Shown here in pieces: positions 17,777 through 27,731 of a stretch of 32,203 nt of DNA. Positions within the stretch are counted from its first letter, which is position 1, and every line of letters starts with the position of its first letter. A program made the position numbers and the translations under genes. The notes under the pieces were generated by a model. The model did not search any database and had not been told where the DNA came from. It saw only the letters and a program-made list of their open reading frames with translations. The stretch comes from Acidobacteriota bacterium (GTDB lineage Bacteria > Acidobacteriota > Terriglobia > Bryobacterales > Bryobacteraceae): assembly GCA_026394055.1 (NCBI GenBank), contig JAPKYZ010000082.1, positions 1 through 32,203 on the forward strand, in the 5' to 3' direction.

Positions 17777-20134
17777 ATGTCGAGTATCGTTTTAGCACTG
17801 GCGTTGGCAGCCACGTCGCCGGTGACGGCGACCGCACGCGCGCCTAGTTTGACCGCGAAGTATTGCGTGGGCTGTCACAACACCCGGTCGACGCCGGGTG
17901 GCGTCAACTTGACCGGGTGGAGCGTATCGACCGCATCCCGCCACGCTGAGCTGGCGGAAAAGGTGGTGAAGCAGGTGCGGACCGGTCTGATGCCGCCCGC
18001 GGGCCTACCCATACCCCCTGTGGCCGTGCGGAAACAGTTCGTCGAGACGCTGCAAACGCGTCTGGATCAAGCGGCGGCCCTGCGGCCCAACCCCGGAGCT
18101 CCGGCGCTGCACCGGCTGAATCGGGTGGAATACGCCAACTCGGTGCGGGATCTGCTGGGGCTCAATGTCGATGTGTCCAGCCTGCTTCCGACCGACGATC
18201 TGACCCGCGGCTTCGACAACATGGCCGACGGCCTGACGATCTCGCCGACGCTGGTGGAGGCCTATGTCCGGGCAGCGGGCAAGGTGAGCCGGGAAGCGGT
18301 GGGTGACCCGCAAACGGCGCGTACCCGCGCCACCTACACGCTGCCGCGCGTGATCTCGCAAACCCGGCACATTGAAGGCACGCCCTTCGGCACGCGCGGC
18401 GGTATCGCGGTGCAGCACAATTTTCCGGTGGACGGCGAGTATGTGTTCCGGCTCTCGTTCTACTTTCACCAGATGGGTACGACGCTCTTTGGGCGGACGC
18501 TGGGCAAGGGGCAGCAGATCGAGGTCTCGATTGATGGCGAACGGAAGGCCATCTTCGACATCGACCCGGCGATGAAGCAGTTCGAGGAGCTGAAGACGCC
18601 GCCGATCAAGGTGCCCGCCGGGCCTCACCGGCTGGCGGCGGCTTTCCCGCGCAAGTTTGATGGGCCGGTGGAGGACTTGATCTCGCCGGTGGAACATAGT
18701 TTAGTAGACGTCAACGTGGCGAATATCCCCGGCCTCACATCGCTACCGCACTTGCACGACCTGATTGTTGACGGGCCGCTGGCGCCAGGCCCGGTGTCCG
18801 AGACCCCCAGCCGCCGGAGGATCTTCTCCTGCATGCCAGAACCGGGAATTGCGGAGACGGCTTGCGCCAAGGAGATACTCGGTCGCTTGGCCCGGCAAGC
18901 CTACCGGCGGCCGCTGAATGGCGGCGATGTGGACCGCCTTCTCACTACGTTCCAACGCGCCCGCAACCAAGGGGACTTTGAATCGGGCATCCAGGCGGGC
19001 CTGCAGTCGATCCTGTCCAATCCCGAGTTTGTCTTCCGCTTTGAAAAGCAACCGGCCAGCATTCCGCCCGGAACGAACTATCGCGTTAGCAATCTCGAAC
19101 TCGCATCCCGCCTTTCCTACTTCCTTTGGAGCAGCGCGCCGGACGAGGTGCTGCTGACTGCCGCCAACAACGGCACGCTCCGCCAACCCGCCGTGCTGGA
19201 GGTGCAAGTGCGGCGCATGCTGGCGGACCCCAAGGCAGAGGCGCTGGCCACCAACTTTGCCGGGCAGTGGCTGAACTTGCAGAACCTCAAAGAGGCCTCG
19301 CCCGATCCGTTGCTGTTCCCGAATTTCGACCGCAATCTCGCCCGCTCGATGCGCCGCGAAACGGAGCTCTTGGTGCTAAGCCTGATCCGGGAGAACCGCA
19401 GCGTGCTGGACCTGCTGACGGCGGACTACACCCATGTCGACGAGCGCTTGGCCAAGCACTACGGCATCCCCAACATCCTGGGGAACCGGTTCCGGCGTGT
19501 CACGGTGCCGGACGAGCGCCGCCGCGGGTTGTTGGGTCATGGCAGCATTCTCACCTTGACTTCAGTGGCCAACCGAACCGCGCCCGTCATTCGCGGTAAG
19601 TGGGTGCTGGAGGTGCTGCTCGGGACGCCGCCACCCCCGCCGCCACCCAATGTGCCGGCGCTCAAAGAGAATGGCGACAATACCAAGCCCACTTCTGTCC
19701 GGGACCGCCTGCAGGAGCATCGCGCCAACCCGGCCTGCTCGTCGTGTCACAAGCTGATGGACCCGATCGGGTTTGCTCTGGAGAACTATGACGCGGTGGG
19801 GATCTGGCGCACCAGCGACAATGGCTTCCCCGTCGATGCCGCGGCGGAGCTGTTCGACGGCACGAGATTAAACGGACCGGCCAGTCTGCGGCAGGCGATC
19901 CTGAACCACTCCGACGCCTACCTGGAGACGTTCGCGGAACGGCTGCTCTCTTACGGTGTGGGCCGCGTGTTGAACGCGCCCGACATGCCCGCCGTGCGGG
20001 CCGTCGCACGAGCGGCCGCCAAGGACCAACATCGTTTTTCCGCGTTTGTTTTGGCGGTAGTGAACAGCCTCGCCTTTCAGCAACGGCGCGCCGAGCGACC
20101 CAAAACTCCGGCAGTCCAGGAATCAGGAGAGTGA
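17777..20134 (+). CDS. DUF1592-type cytochrome-like protein (DUF1587/1595/1592/1588/1585)
   Basis: A 785-residue exported protein of a family common in Planctomycetes, Verrucomicrobia and Acidobacteria but without established function. After a signal peptide (about 1-22) comes a c-type heme motif CVGCH (Cys30, Cys33, His34). The domains follow in order: DUF1587 (LHRLNRVEYANSVRDLLGL, about 112-160), DUF1595 (about 370-420), DUF1592 (LASRLSYFLWSSAPDEVLL onward), DUF1588 with a second CSSCH motif (Cys654, Cys657, His658) and DUF1585 at the C-terminus. A Pro-rich hinge TPPPPPPPNVP precedes the second motif. It is co-transcribed with the DUF1552 gene one base downstream, the usual partner. Electron transfer in the envelope is plausible but not shown. 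Confidence 0.92.
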   Translation: MSSIVLALALAATSPVTATARAPSLTAKYCVGCHNTRSTPGGVNLTGWSVSTASRHAELAEKVVKQVRTGLMPPAGLPIPPVAVRKQFVETLQTRLDQAAALRPNPGAPALHRLNRVEYANSVRDLLGLNVDVSSLLPTDDLTRGFDNMADGLTISPTLVEAYVRAAGKVSREAVGDPQTARTRATYTLPRVISQTRHIEGTPFGTRGGIAVQHNFPVDGEYVFRLSFYFHQMGTTLFGRTLGKGQQIEVSIDGERKAIFDIDPAMKQFEELKTPPIKVPAGPHRLAAAFPRKFDGPVEDLISPVEHSLVDVNVANIPGLTSLPHLHDLIVDGPLAPGPVSETPSRRRIFSCMPEPGIAETACAKEILGRLARQAYRRPLNGGDVDRLLTTFQRARNQGDFESGIQAGLQSILSNPEFVFRFEKQPASIPPGTNYRVSNLELASRLSYFLWSSAPDEVLLTAANNGTLRQPAVLEVQVRRMLADPKAEALATNFAGQWLNLQNLKEASPDPLLFPNFDRNLARSMRRETELLVLSLIRENRSVLDLLTADYTHVDERLAKHYGIPNILGNRFRRVTVPDERRRGLLGHGSILTLTSVANRTAPVIRGKWVLEVLLGTPPPPPPPNVPALKENGDNTKPTSVRDRLQEHRANPACSSCHKLMDPIGFALENYDAVGIWRTSDNGFPVDAAAELFDGTRLNGPASLRQAILNHSDAYLETFAERLLSYGVGRVLNAPDMPAVRAVARAAAKDQHRFSAFVLAVVNSLAFQQRRAERPKTPAVQESGE

Positions 20135-20135
20135 C

Positions 20136-21506
20136 ATGTATCTAACCCGGAAATCGCTTTCACGGCGAGCCTTGCTGCGCGGAGCTGGTTACGCGCTGGC
20201 GTTGCCGCTGCTCGAATCAATGGTGCCCGCCCAGACGCCCATCAGCAAGACGGCCGCCTCACCCCGGCCGCGCCTGGCTTGCATTGAGATGGTGCACGGC
20301 ACGGCGGGCAGCACGCTGGATGGGACGAACAAGCACTACTGGTCACCCCAGAAGACCGGGGCGGATTTCGAGTTCACCGAGTCGCTGAAGCCGCTGGAGG
20401 CGTTCCGCGATTACTTGACGATCATCAGCCACACGGACCTGAACCCCGCCACAGCCCATTCGGCGGCCGAAGAGGGGGCGGACCATTTCCGGTCGAGCGC
20501 CGTCTATCTGACCGCGGCACATCCCAAGCAGACCGAGGGTTCGGACATCCTGGCCGGTATCTCGATCGACCAGATCTACGCGCAGAAATTCGGGCAGGAT
20601 ACGCCGCTGCCCTCCATCCAGCTCTGCATCGAGAACGTCGATGCCACCGGCGCCTGCGCCTATGGCTACGCCTGTGTCTACGCGGACACGATCAGTTGGT
20701 CGTCGCCCACGACGCCATTGCCGATGACGATCGATCCGCGGATGGCCTTTGAGCGGCTGTTCGGCGATGGCGCCAAGCCCGCTGAGCGGCTGGCGCGGCG
20801 ACAGTTGGAGCGGAGCATTCTGGACGGGATCACGAGCGATGTCGCGCGGCTAAAGAAGGATCTCTCACCCTCCGATCGGGCCCGGCTGGGCACGTACCTC
20901 GACAACGTGCGCGAAGTGGAGCGCCGCATTCAGCGGATCGAGAAGTACAACGTCAGCGGCGAAGCCCGTTCCCTGCCCGCCGCGCCCGTGGGCGTGCCCG
21001 ATTCCTATGAAGAGCACGTGCGGCTGATGTTCGACCTGCAGGTGCTCGCCTTTACGACCGACATGACCCGGATTTCGGCCTTCAAGATGAGCCGTGATGT
21101 CAGCCAGCGGGTGTTCCCGGAAAGCGGCGTCAAGGTGCCGTTCCACTCCGCTTCTCACCATGGTGAAAGCCCGTCCAAGATTGCCGACTTCGCCAAGATC
21201 AACCGCTACCATGTCAGTCTGCTGCCGTACTTCTTGGACAAGCTGCGCAATACGCCGGATGGCGACGGCAACTTGCTCGATCATTCGCTGGTGCTCTATG
21301 GCAGCCCGATGGGTGATTCCCACGTGCACAACCACAAGCGCGTGCCGATCCTGCTGTTCGGCCACGCCAACGGTCAGTTGAAAGGGAACCTGCACGTGCG
21401 GGAAAAGGACGGGACGCCGATGGCAAACGCCCTGCTGACGATTCTGCACAAGCTGGGCGTAGACCGCCCCGCGATTGGCGACAGCACGGGTCTGGTGGAG
21501 GTCTAA
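20136..21506 (+). CDS. Tat-exported DUF1552 protein
   Basis: A 456-residue DUF1552 family protein of unknown function, nearly always found next to DUF1592 proteins. The N-terminus is a clear twin-arginine signal (SLSRRALLRGAGYALALPLLESM, residues about 8-30). The body contains SAEEGADHFRSSAVYLTA, SIDQIYAQKFG, LDNVREVERRIQRIEKY, VLAFTTDMTRISAFKMSRDVS, FHSASHHGE and SLVLYGSPMGDSHVHNHKRVPILLFGHANG, typical of the family. The fold resembles sulfatase/DUF1501 relatives. The stop of the upstream gene is one base before this ATG, and AGGAGA lies five nt upstream. Use of the Tat route suggests folding or cofactor binding in the cytoplasm. Confidence 0.93.
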   Translation: MYLTRKSLSRRALLRGAGYALALPLLESMVPAQTPISKTAASPRPRLACIEMVHGTAGSTLDGTNKHYWSPQKTGADFEFTESLKPLEAFRDYLTIISHTDLNPATAHSAAEEGADHFRSSAVYLTAAHPKQTEGSDILAGISIDQIYAQKFGQDTPLPSIQLCIENVDATGACAYGYACVYADTISWSSPTTPLPMTIDPRMAFERLFGDGAKPAERLARRQLERSILDGITSDVARLKKDLSPSDRARLGTYLDNVREVERRIQRIEKYNVSGEARSLPAAPVGVPDSYEEHVRLMFDLQVLAFTTDMTRISAFKMSRDVSQRVFPESGVKVPFHSASHHGESPSKIADFAKINRYHVSLLPYFLDKLRNTPDGDGNLLDHSLVLYGSPMGDSHVHNHKRVPILLFGHANGQLKGNLHVREKDGTPMANALLTILHKLGVDRPAIGDSTGLVEV

Positions 21507-21510
21507 GGCC

Positions 21511-23219
21511 ATGCACAAGATTGTTTTGTCGCTACTCTTGATGGCCGTCCGCCTACCTGCGCAGACGATCGGCGATGGCATGACGCCGCTGCATTGGGCG
21601 GCCGAGAATGAAGACCTGACCTCTGCGCAGGACCTGCTGCGGCAGGGCGCGGCGGTAGATGCCATTACCCGCGTGGGCGGGCTGACTCCCCTGCATCTGG
21701 CAGCGCGCAATGGCAATGCCGCGCTTCTGGCGACCTTGCTTAAAGCCGGTGCGGGCGTCCAAAAGCCGAACGCGACGGGTACCACGGCTCTGATGTTTGC
21801 GGCAGCTTCCGGCAATGTGGCGGCCGTGCAGGCGTTGCTGGCTGCTGGCGCGGAAGTAAACGCCCGGGAATCGGCCAACAACCAGACGGCCCTGATGTTC
21901 GCCGCCGCGCTGAATCGAGTGGATGTGGTCCGGTTGCTGCTGAGCAAGGGTGCGGACTTCCGGCTGAAGACCAAGGTGGCCCAGCTGGAACGCTTGCGCG
22001 TGGATATGGACGGCAACATCGTTCCGGCGCGTGAAGGCGGGGCACCAGCCGGTGCGCCAGCGGCACCGGCGTCCAGTAAAGCGGAAGGTGTGCCACCCAA
22101 GGCGCCAGTTCCTGAAACCCCCAAAGTTGCGGCAAAGGTCGAGGCGAAAGCCGCCACTCCGGCAGCCAAGCCGGAGCCTCCGAAGCCAGGCGCGGCCAAG
22201 GCCGGTGACGTCGCCAACTTCGGCCCCCGCGAATCCGGCACCACGGTGATCGGAGGCATGACCGCTCTGCTCTACGCGGCCCGTGATGGCCATCGGGACA
22301 CTGTGACCGCTTTGCTCGATGCCGGAGCCAATGTCAATGAGGTAAACGAGAGTGAGAAGACCAGCCCGCTGGTGCTGGCCATCATCAACGGCCACTTCGA
22401 TGTCGCCCAACTGCTGCTCGACCGGGGGGCGGATCCGAATCTGGCGAATACTTCCGGGCTCGCCGCCCTCTATGCGGTGATTGATGTCCAGTGGGCCCCG
22501 CGGGCCTGGTATCCCCAACCGGACACGACGCAGCAGAAAACCGGTTACCTGCAGCTGATCAAGAACCTGCTGGCCAAGGCGCCAATCCGAATGCGAAGCT
22601 CGAAAAGCGGCTCTGGTTCCGCGGCCTGGCGCAGGACCCGATCTGGGTGGATACCAAGGGCTCCACTCCTTTCTGGCGGGCGGCCCAGGCGGCCGATGTG
22701 GCGGCGATGAAACTGCTGCTGGCCGCTGGCGCTGACCACAAGCTGGCCGCTGCGCAGGGCACGACGCCCTTGATGGTCGCCTCCGGCTTGGGATGGATGG
22801 CGAACCACTCCACTAACGCGCCCGATGGCTGGTTGGACGCGGCCAAGCTTTGCGTCGAACAAGGCGCTGATCTCAACGCCGCTGACAGCCGGGGCTACAC
22901 GGCTCTGCATGGAGCCGCCTATATCGGCCACAACGATCTGGTGACGTATCTGGTGTCGAAGGGAGCCAAGGTGGATGCCAAGACCAAGGCCGGCGATACC
23001 GTGGCGGACATGGCCAACGGACCGACCCGCTTTGGGCTGCCACATCCGGAGACACTGGCGCTGCTTGAAAAGTTGGGTTCGGTGAATTCGCACAACTGCC
23101 GTTCCGACCAATGCATCCCGGCCGCCAAGCCCGACCCCGTGAAGCCCGACCCGGCCAAGACTGCCGCTCCGGCTAAGGCGGGCGACAAGTCTACCGATAG
23201 CAAGTCCAGCGGGAAGTAG
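21511..23219 (+). pseudogene. Exported ankyrin-repeat protein, frameshifted at 22578
   Basis: A signal peptide MHKIVLSLLLMAVRLPAQ leads into ankyrin repeats of the form TPLHxAAxxG-(x)-LLxxGAxVN, about four before and at least four after a Pro/Ala/Lys-rich linker (about 170-235). The frame from 21511 leaves the repeats after LLAKA near 22578 and stops at 22710, while GANPNAKLEKRLWFRGLAQDP and further repeats continue in the -1 frame to a TAG at 23219. Adding one G to the GG at 22578-22579 restores LLAKGANPNAKL and a 569-residue protein. The C-terminus is Lys/Pro/Ala-rich. The gene sits four nt after the DUF1552 stop, so it belongs to that operon. A true mutation or a homopolymer sequencing error are both possible. 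Confidence 0.85.
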
Positions 23220-23224
23220 CGTCG

Positions 23225-24298
23225 ATGCTTTGGGCTTGGGCCGCAGTGGCGATGTGGGCCGCCGACGCGCCGGTCTACCGCAGCATGCAGTCGCCGGATC
23301 ATCCGGCCATTCGCTATGCCACCGCCCCGACCGAGAACGTGGCCGCACGTCTCGATCTCTCGCGGCTCACGTTCGACGATCGTTTTGGCTACCTGCCCAG
23401 CCTTCTTCGGGAGCTCGGGATCTCGCCCGATTCGCAGCTACTGGTCTTCTCGAAGACCAGCTTCCAGGGGGCTCGAGTTTCGCCCGCCAACCCTCGCGCG
23501 ATCTATTTTTCTGCGGAGGCGGCTGTCGGCTGGATTCCGGGGGCGCCGTTGATCGAAATCGCTGCCGTGGACCCGAAGCTGGGGCCGATCTTCTATACGC
23601 TGGCCGCCGAGCGCCGGGAGGAGCCGCGCCTTTCGCGGGAAAAATCGTGTCTCCAGTGCCATCACGGACCGGCAACGCTGGGTGTACCCGGGCTTTTTGT
23701 GGGCTCCGTCGTTCCCCGGACCGACGGGCAGCCCTCCCGGTTAGGCGCCATCATTACGGATCACCGGACGGCGTTCAAAGACCGTTGGGGCGGCTGGTTT
23801 GTTGATACCCCCGCCGGTCTCTCGGAGAATCGCGCCAACGCCGTCGCGCCGGACCCGGCCGCGCCGCAGCAACTCGAAAAGCGGCGCCCTCGTTTTGACA
23901 CCAGCCGCTATCTCCGCCCCGCCAGCGACCCGGTGGCCTTAATGACGTTTGAACACCAGACACTGGTGACGAATCTGCTCACCCGGCTCCACTGGGACTG
24001 GGCGGCGGGCCGTATTGATCGGGATTTGTTGAGCGAAACCGCCGCCGCGCTGGCCTCTGAAGGCGAAGCTCCACTGCCCGTTCCGCTGGCCGGGCCATCG
24101 CCGTTTGCCGAGGCGTTTGGAATGCGGCGCCGCTCGATGGCGACTCAGCCAGCACGGTGGCAGTTTGACCTCCAACATGGCCTCGTCCGCCACGGGCTGA
24201 GCTTCATGGTGGAGAGCGAGCAGTATCGGGCTCTACCCGACGGGGTCCGCAATGAACTGACCCGCCGATTGGAACTCGACCGCAGCACTACGCCCTGA
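23225..24298 (+). CDS. Exported CxxCH (possible c-type heme) protein
   Basis: I recognise no named family. The 357-residue protein has a short signal peptide MLWAWAAVAMWAADA and one heme-attachment motif CLQCH (Cys142, Cys145, His146), followed by HGPATLGVPGLFVGSVVPRTDG. Other landmarks are VFSKTSFQGARVSPANPRAIYF, GAIITDHRTAFKDRWGGWFVD and ALMTFEHQTLVTNLLTRLHWDW, conserved-looking blocks with His and Met that could be the second heme ligand. It starts five nt after the ankyrin gene and ends the operon begun by the DUF1592 protein. The likely role is periplasmic electron transfer or a heme enzyme. Confidence 0.75.
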   Translation: MLWAWAAVAMWAADAPVYRSMQSPDHPAIRYATAPTENVAARLDLSRLTFDDRFGYLPSLLRELGISPDSQLLVFSKTSFQGARVSPANPRAIYFSAEAAVGWIPGAPLIEIAAVDPKLGPIFYTLAAERREEPRLSREKSCLQCHHGPATLGVPGLFVGSVVPRTDGQPSRLGAIITDHRTAFKDRWGGWFVDTPAGLSENRANAVAPDPAAPQQLEKRRPRFDTSRYLRPASDPVALMTFEHQTLVTNLLTRLHWDWAAGRIDRDLLSETAAALASEGEAPLPVPLAGPSPFAEAFGMRRRSMATQPARWQFDLQHGLVRHGLSFMVESEQYRALPDGVRNELTRRLELDRSTTP

Positions 24299-24325
24299 CG
24301 GCCTCCCTCCTTGACCATTGGCCGT
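24298..24325 (+). terminator. Hairpin at the end of the DUF1592 operon
   Basis: ACGGCC (24298-24303) and GGCCGT (24320-24325) pair perfectly around a 16-nt loop, beginning at the last base of the stop codon. No T run follows, so termination is only suggested. The remaining 170 bp to the next gene are AT-rich and probably contain its promoter. Confidence 0.3.
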
Positions 24326-24493
24326 TCACTCAGCCACTGGCGAACATCAAGTCTATAACGATCAAAATAGTAGTGAAATACTTGTCGTTTATTTTGTGTT
24401 AGATAGAGGAAGTTTAGCGATTTTCTCTCCATTGAGTAGTTGATTTTCGAATCCTGATCGTACTAATTTCGATCTACATTGTAGTTGTTGATT

Positions 24494-27400
24494 ATGAAGA
24501 CACTCATTCTCGCTTTTGGCCTCATCACTCTGCCCATCGTGGCGTCCGCTCAGAACGTCAATGCCACCCTCCGCGGGACCGTTCGCGATGCTTCTGGCGC
24601 CGTCATTGTAGGGGCGTCCGTAAAGATTACCAACCTTGAAAAGGGCACCATCCGGAGCCTCGCGACGTCCAGCGCCGGGGATTACGTGGCGCTGCAGCTG
24701 CCGCCCCAAGCCTATTCGATCGCGGTGGGTGCGCCGGGGTTCAAGACGAAGTTGCAGGATCAGTTTGTCCTGCAGGTCAGCCAGGAAGCGCGCCTCGATT
24801 TCACGCTTGAGATCGGCACGCCCACGGAGCAGGTGGTGGTGGAGGCCGTCGCCCCCATCATCCAATCGGAAGATGGCAGCAACAGCGGCGTCATCGATGA
24901 AAAGAAGGTGAAGGAGCTGCCGCTGAACGGCCGCGTATTTTACGACCTGGCCCGCCTGGTGCCCAACGTCTTCAATCCGCCGCAGGGCTCAACGCTGGCG
25001 GCTCGGGGAGGCTTCAATGTGGCGGGCAATCCGGAGACGACCAACAATTTCCTGCTGGATGGCACGGACAACAATGATCGGACCACCGGTCAGCCCAGCG
25101 TCCGGCCTTCGGTGGACGGCATTCGCGAATTCCGTATTCTCACCGGCTCCTACAACGCCGAGTATGGCCGCCAATCGGGCGGGCAGGTGATCGTCACCAC
25201 CAAATCCGGCACCAACGAGATCCATGGAACCGCCTACGAGTTCTTCCGCAACAACCGCTTTGACGCCCGGAATTTCTTCAGCCCCGGTGCGCTGACGCCG
25301 TTCACGCGCAATAACTACGGTTTCTCGGTTGGAGCGCCCATCCGCAAGAACAAGACGTTCATTTTCGGCACGTTTGAAGGGCTCCGGAACAAGCAAGTGA
25401 CGGTCAGCCAAGGCACTGTCCCCACGGAGCGCGAGCGCCAGGGAGACTTTTCCGCGCTGCGCACGACGCTGAACATTCCGGGTGTGTCGGGCAACATCAT
25501 CCCGAGATCGTTGCTGCATCCCACCAGTCTGAAGTTGTTGCAATACTATCCAGTTCCCAACCTGACCGCCGGCACCGGAAGCCTCAATTTCGTCAACTCG
25601 ACACCCTCGCGTACCCCGCAGGACCAGTTTTCGGTGCGCGCCGACCATGTCGTCAATGCCAAGAACAATCTCACCGTGGCGTATCAGTTCTTTGACTACT
25701 TTGTCTACACGCCGAGCACGATTCCGGGCTTCTCGACGCAGGACAAGCAACGGTCCCATCACGCGGTGATCACCGACTATCACATCTTCAGTCCGAACCT
25801 GATCAACGAGTTCCGCATCGGCTACAACCGCTATTCCGGCCTTCGCAACAACGAAGACAACGCACTCGGCAACGTTGTGCAGCAGTTGGGGATTCCGCAG
25901 GGGGGCTTGTCCGGTGTTCAGCCTACGAACAGTGTCAACGGCGGCCTACCAGGTATCTCCATTACCGGCATCTCTGGTATCGGAGGCGGCACGCCGCAGT
26001 GGCGCGGCGACAACACCATCAATATCGTGAATGCACTCACCTGGGTGCGGCTGAAGCACACGCTGAAGTTTGGCGGCGACTATCAGTACTTCTACAAGCA
26101 CTCCTACTTTGATTCGACACCCAAAGGCTCATTTGCCTGGAACGGGCAGTATTCGGGCAATGCGCTGGCGGACTTCCTCACGGGCCGTCTGCGGTCCACT
26201 GGGCGGGCGATCGGCGATCCGAACCAGCACCCCTACACGCGCTCAAGCAGCTTCTACGTCCAGGACGACTGGAAGGTACTGCCCGCACTCACCCTGAATC
26301 TCGGCCTGCGCTATGAGCTGAACCTACCGCAGAGGGAGCGAACCAACAAGCTGTCACAGTTCGACCTCCGGACCGGCTTGTTGAACTCCGGGCAAGGCGG
26401 TGTGTTCGACGTCAATCGCCAGACCGGCTTATTGACCCAAGTGGGCACCATCAAGCTGGGCGACACGCTTTACCAAATGCCCAAGACCAACTTCGCCCCT
26501 CGAGTCGGCTTTGCCTATCGCCTGACGCGGGACAACAAGACCATCGTGCGCGGCGGCTATGGCATCTTCTATGACCAGGTCGTGGTGGGCAACGGCATGT
26601 TTCCGCTCTACGGATTGGGAGCGCCGTTCCTCTCAAGCTTTACGACGACGAATACGCCCACTGAGACGTTTGCCACGTGGGAGAATCCCTTCCCGGCCGG
26701 CACGGCGGGCGGCAGCGTATCGCCCGGCGCCGTGAACGCCAACTTCCCCACCACCTACATGCAGCAGTGGAGCTTCGGCGTGCAACGGGAACTGATCCGG
26801 AATCTTTTGCTCGATGTCACCTACCAGGGTTCCAAAGGGACGGCGATCCCGATCAGCTATGACATCAACCAACCTCGGCCCGGAGCTGGGAACATCCAGG
26901 CGCGCCGGCCTTACAGCCAATGGGCCAACGTCACTTGGCGGGACGCGGTCGGCCGGTCGAGCTTCCATAGCTTGGTTTCGCGGCTGGAGCGCCGGTACGC
27001 GAACGGCCTGACGTTCCAAACCAGCCTCACCTACTCCAAGTCGCTCGACCTGCAGAGCATTCAGTCGAGCGGCAATACCGGTGACGGCGGCATTCGTGAC
27101 ACCCGGAATCTGAGCGCCGAATGGGGCTTGTCCGGCTTTGACGCCCGCATCAGATACGTGGCCAGCTACGTCTATGAGATCCCGGTTGGCCGGGGCCGCG
27201 CCTTTGGCGCCTCCGCACCGGCCTGGTTGAATGCGGCCATTGGCGGCTGGGAAACGACGGGTATCGTTACGGTGCAGACCGGGCGGCCATTCACCGTCAC
27301 CACCAGCCGGGACATCTCGAACACCGGCGGTAACAACCGTCCGAACGTCATTGGCAACGCCCGGCTGGACAACCCTACGGTTCGGCAGTGGTACAACGTG

Positions 27401-27685
27401 GCGGCCTTTACCGACATCGTACCTGCCGGTACTTTCACCTTCGGCAATGCGGGCCGCAATATCTTGACTGCGCCCGGCATTCAAACCTTCGATATCGGCC
27501 TTTTCAAGGTCTTCCGTCTCCAGGAACGGCTGGCCCTTCAGTTCCGAGCCGAGGCATTCAATGCCTTGAACCGGGCCAACTTCGCCGTGCCCGTCACCGA
27601 TGTGAATGCGGCCAACCGGGGCCAGATCAACTCGACGGCGATTCCCAACCGCAGTATCCAGTTCGCATTGAAGCTTGTCTTCTAA
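24494..27685 (+). CDS. Oar-like TonB-dependent receptor with carboxypeptidase-regulatory domain
   Basis: An outer-membrane beta-barrel of 1063 residues. A signal peptide MKTLILAFGLITLPIVASAQ is followed by a carboxypeptidase-regulatory-like domain (NATLRGTVRDASGAVIVGAS, about 20-110), a plug region (about 120-240, with NNFLLDGTDNNDRTTGQPS and EYGRQSGGQVIVTTKSGTN) and a long barrel that ends in the aromatic strand RSIQFALKLVF. Acidobacteria encode many such Oar-type receptors, thought to take up large or polysaccharide-derived ligands; the ligand here is unknown. The ATG at 24494 has no Shine-Dalgarno; a TTG nine nt earlier is an alternative. It is a single-gene unit. Confidence 0.94.
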   Translation: MKTLILAFGLITLPIVASAQNVNATLRGTVRDASGAVIVGASVKITNLEKGTIRSLATSSAGDYVALQLPPQAYSIAVGAPGFKTKLQDQFVLQVSQEARLDFTLEIGTPTEQVVVEAVAPIIQSEDGSNSGVIDEKKVKELPLNGRVFYDLARLVPNVFNPPQGSTLAARGGFNVAGNPETTNNFLLDGTDNNDRTTGQPSVRPSVDGIREFRILTGSYNAEYGRQSGGQVIVTTKSGTNEIHGTAYEFFRNNRFDARNFFSPGALTPFTRNNYGFSVGAPIRKNKTFIFGTFEGLRNKQVTVSQGTVPTERERQGDFSALRTTLNIPGVSGNIIPRSLLHPTSLKLLQYYPVPNLTAGTGSLNFVNSTPSRTPQDQFSVRADHVVNAKNNLTVAYQFFDYFVYTPSTIPGFSTQDKQRSHHAVITDYHIFSPNLINEFRIGYNRYSGLRNNEDNALGNVVQQLGIPQGGLSGVQPTNSVNGGLPGISITGISGIGGGTPQWRGDNTINIVNALTWVRLKHTLKFGGDYQYFYKHSYFDSTPKGSFAWNGQYSGNALADFLTGRLRSTGRAIGDPNQHPYTRSSSFYVQDDWKVLPALTLNLGLRYELNLPQRERTNKLSQFDLRTGLLNSGQGGVFDVNRQTGLLTQVGTIKLGDTLYQMPKTNFAPRVGFAYRLTRDNKTIVRGGYGIFYDQVVVGNGMFPLYGLGAPFLSSFTTTNTPTETFATWENPFPAGTAGGSVSPGAVNANFPTTYMQQWSFGVQRELIRNLLLDVTYQGSKGTAIPISYDINQPRPGAGNIQARRPYSQWANVTWRDAVGRSSFHSLVSRLERRYANGLTFQTSLTYSKSLDLQSIQSSGNTGDGGIRDTRNLSAEWGLSGFDARIRYVASYVYEIPVGRGRAFGASAPAWLNAAIGGWETTGIVTVQTGRPFTVTTSRDISNTGGNNRPNVIGNARLDNPTVRQWYNVAAFTDIVPAGTFTFGNAGRNILTAPGIQTFDIGLFKVFRLQERLALQFRAEAFNALNRANFAVPVTDVNAANRGQINSTAIPNRSIQFALKLVF

Positions 27686-27731
27686 AGGGCCACTGTCCGA
27701 TTCATACCCCAGGCCTTGATCGTTGGTCTTG

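Noticed and set aside
20865..22259. 464-codon minus-strand ORF opposite the DUF1552 and ankyrin genes
   Set aside because: Compositional shadow: Ala/Arg/Ser-rich, no domain, and it crosses the boundary of two well-supported plus-strand genes.
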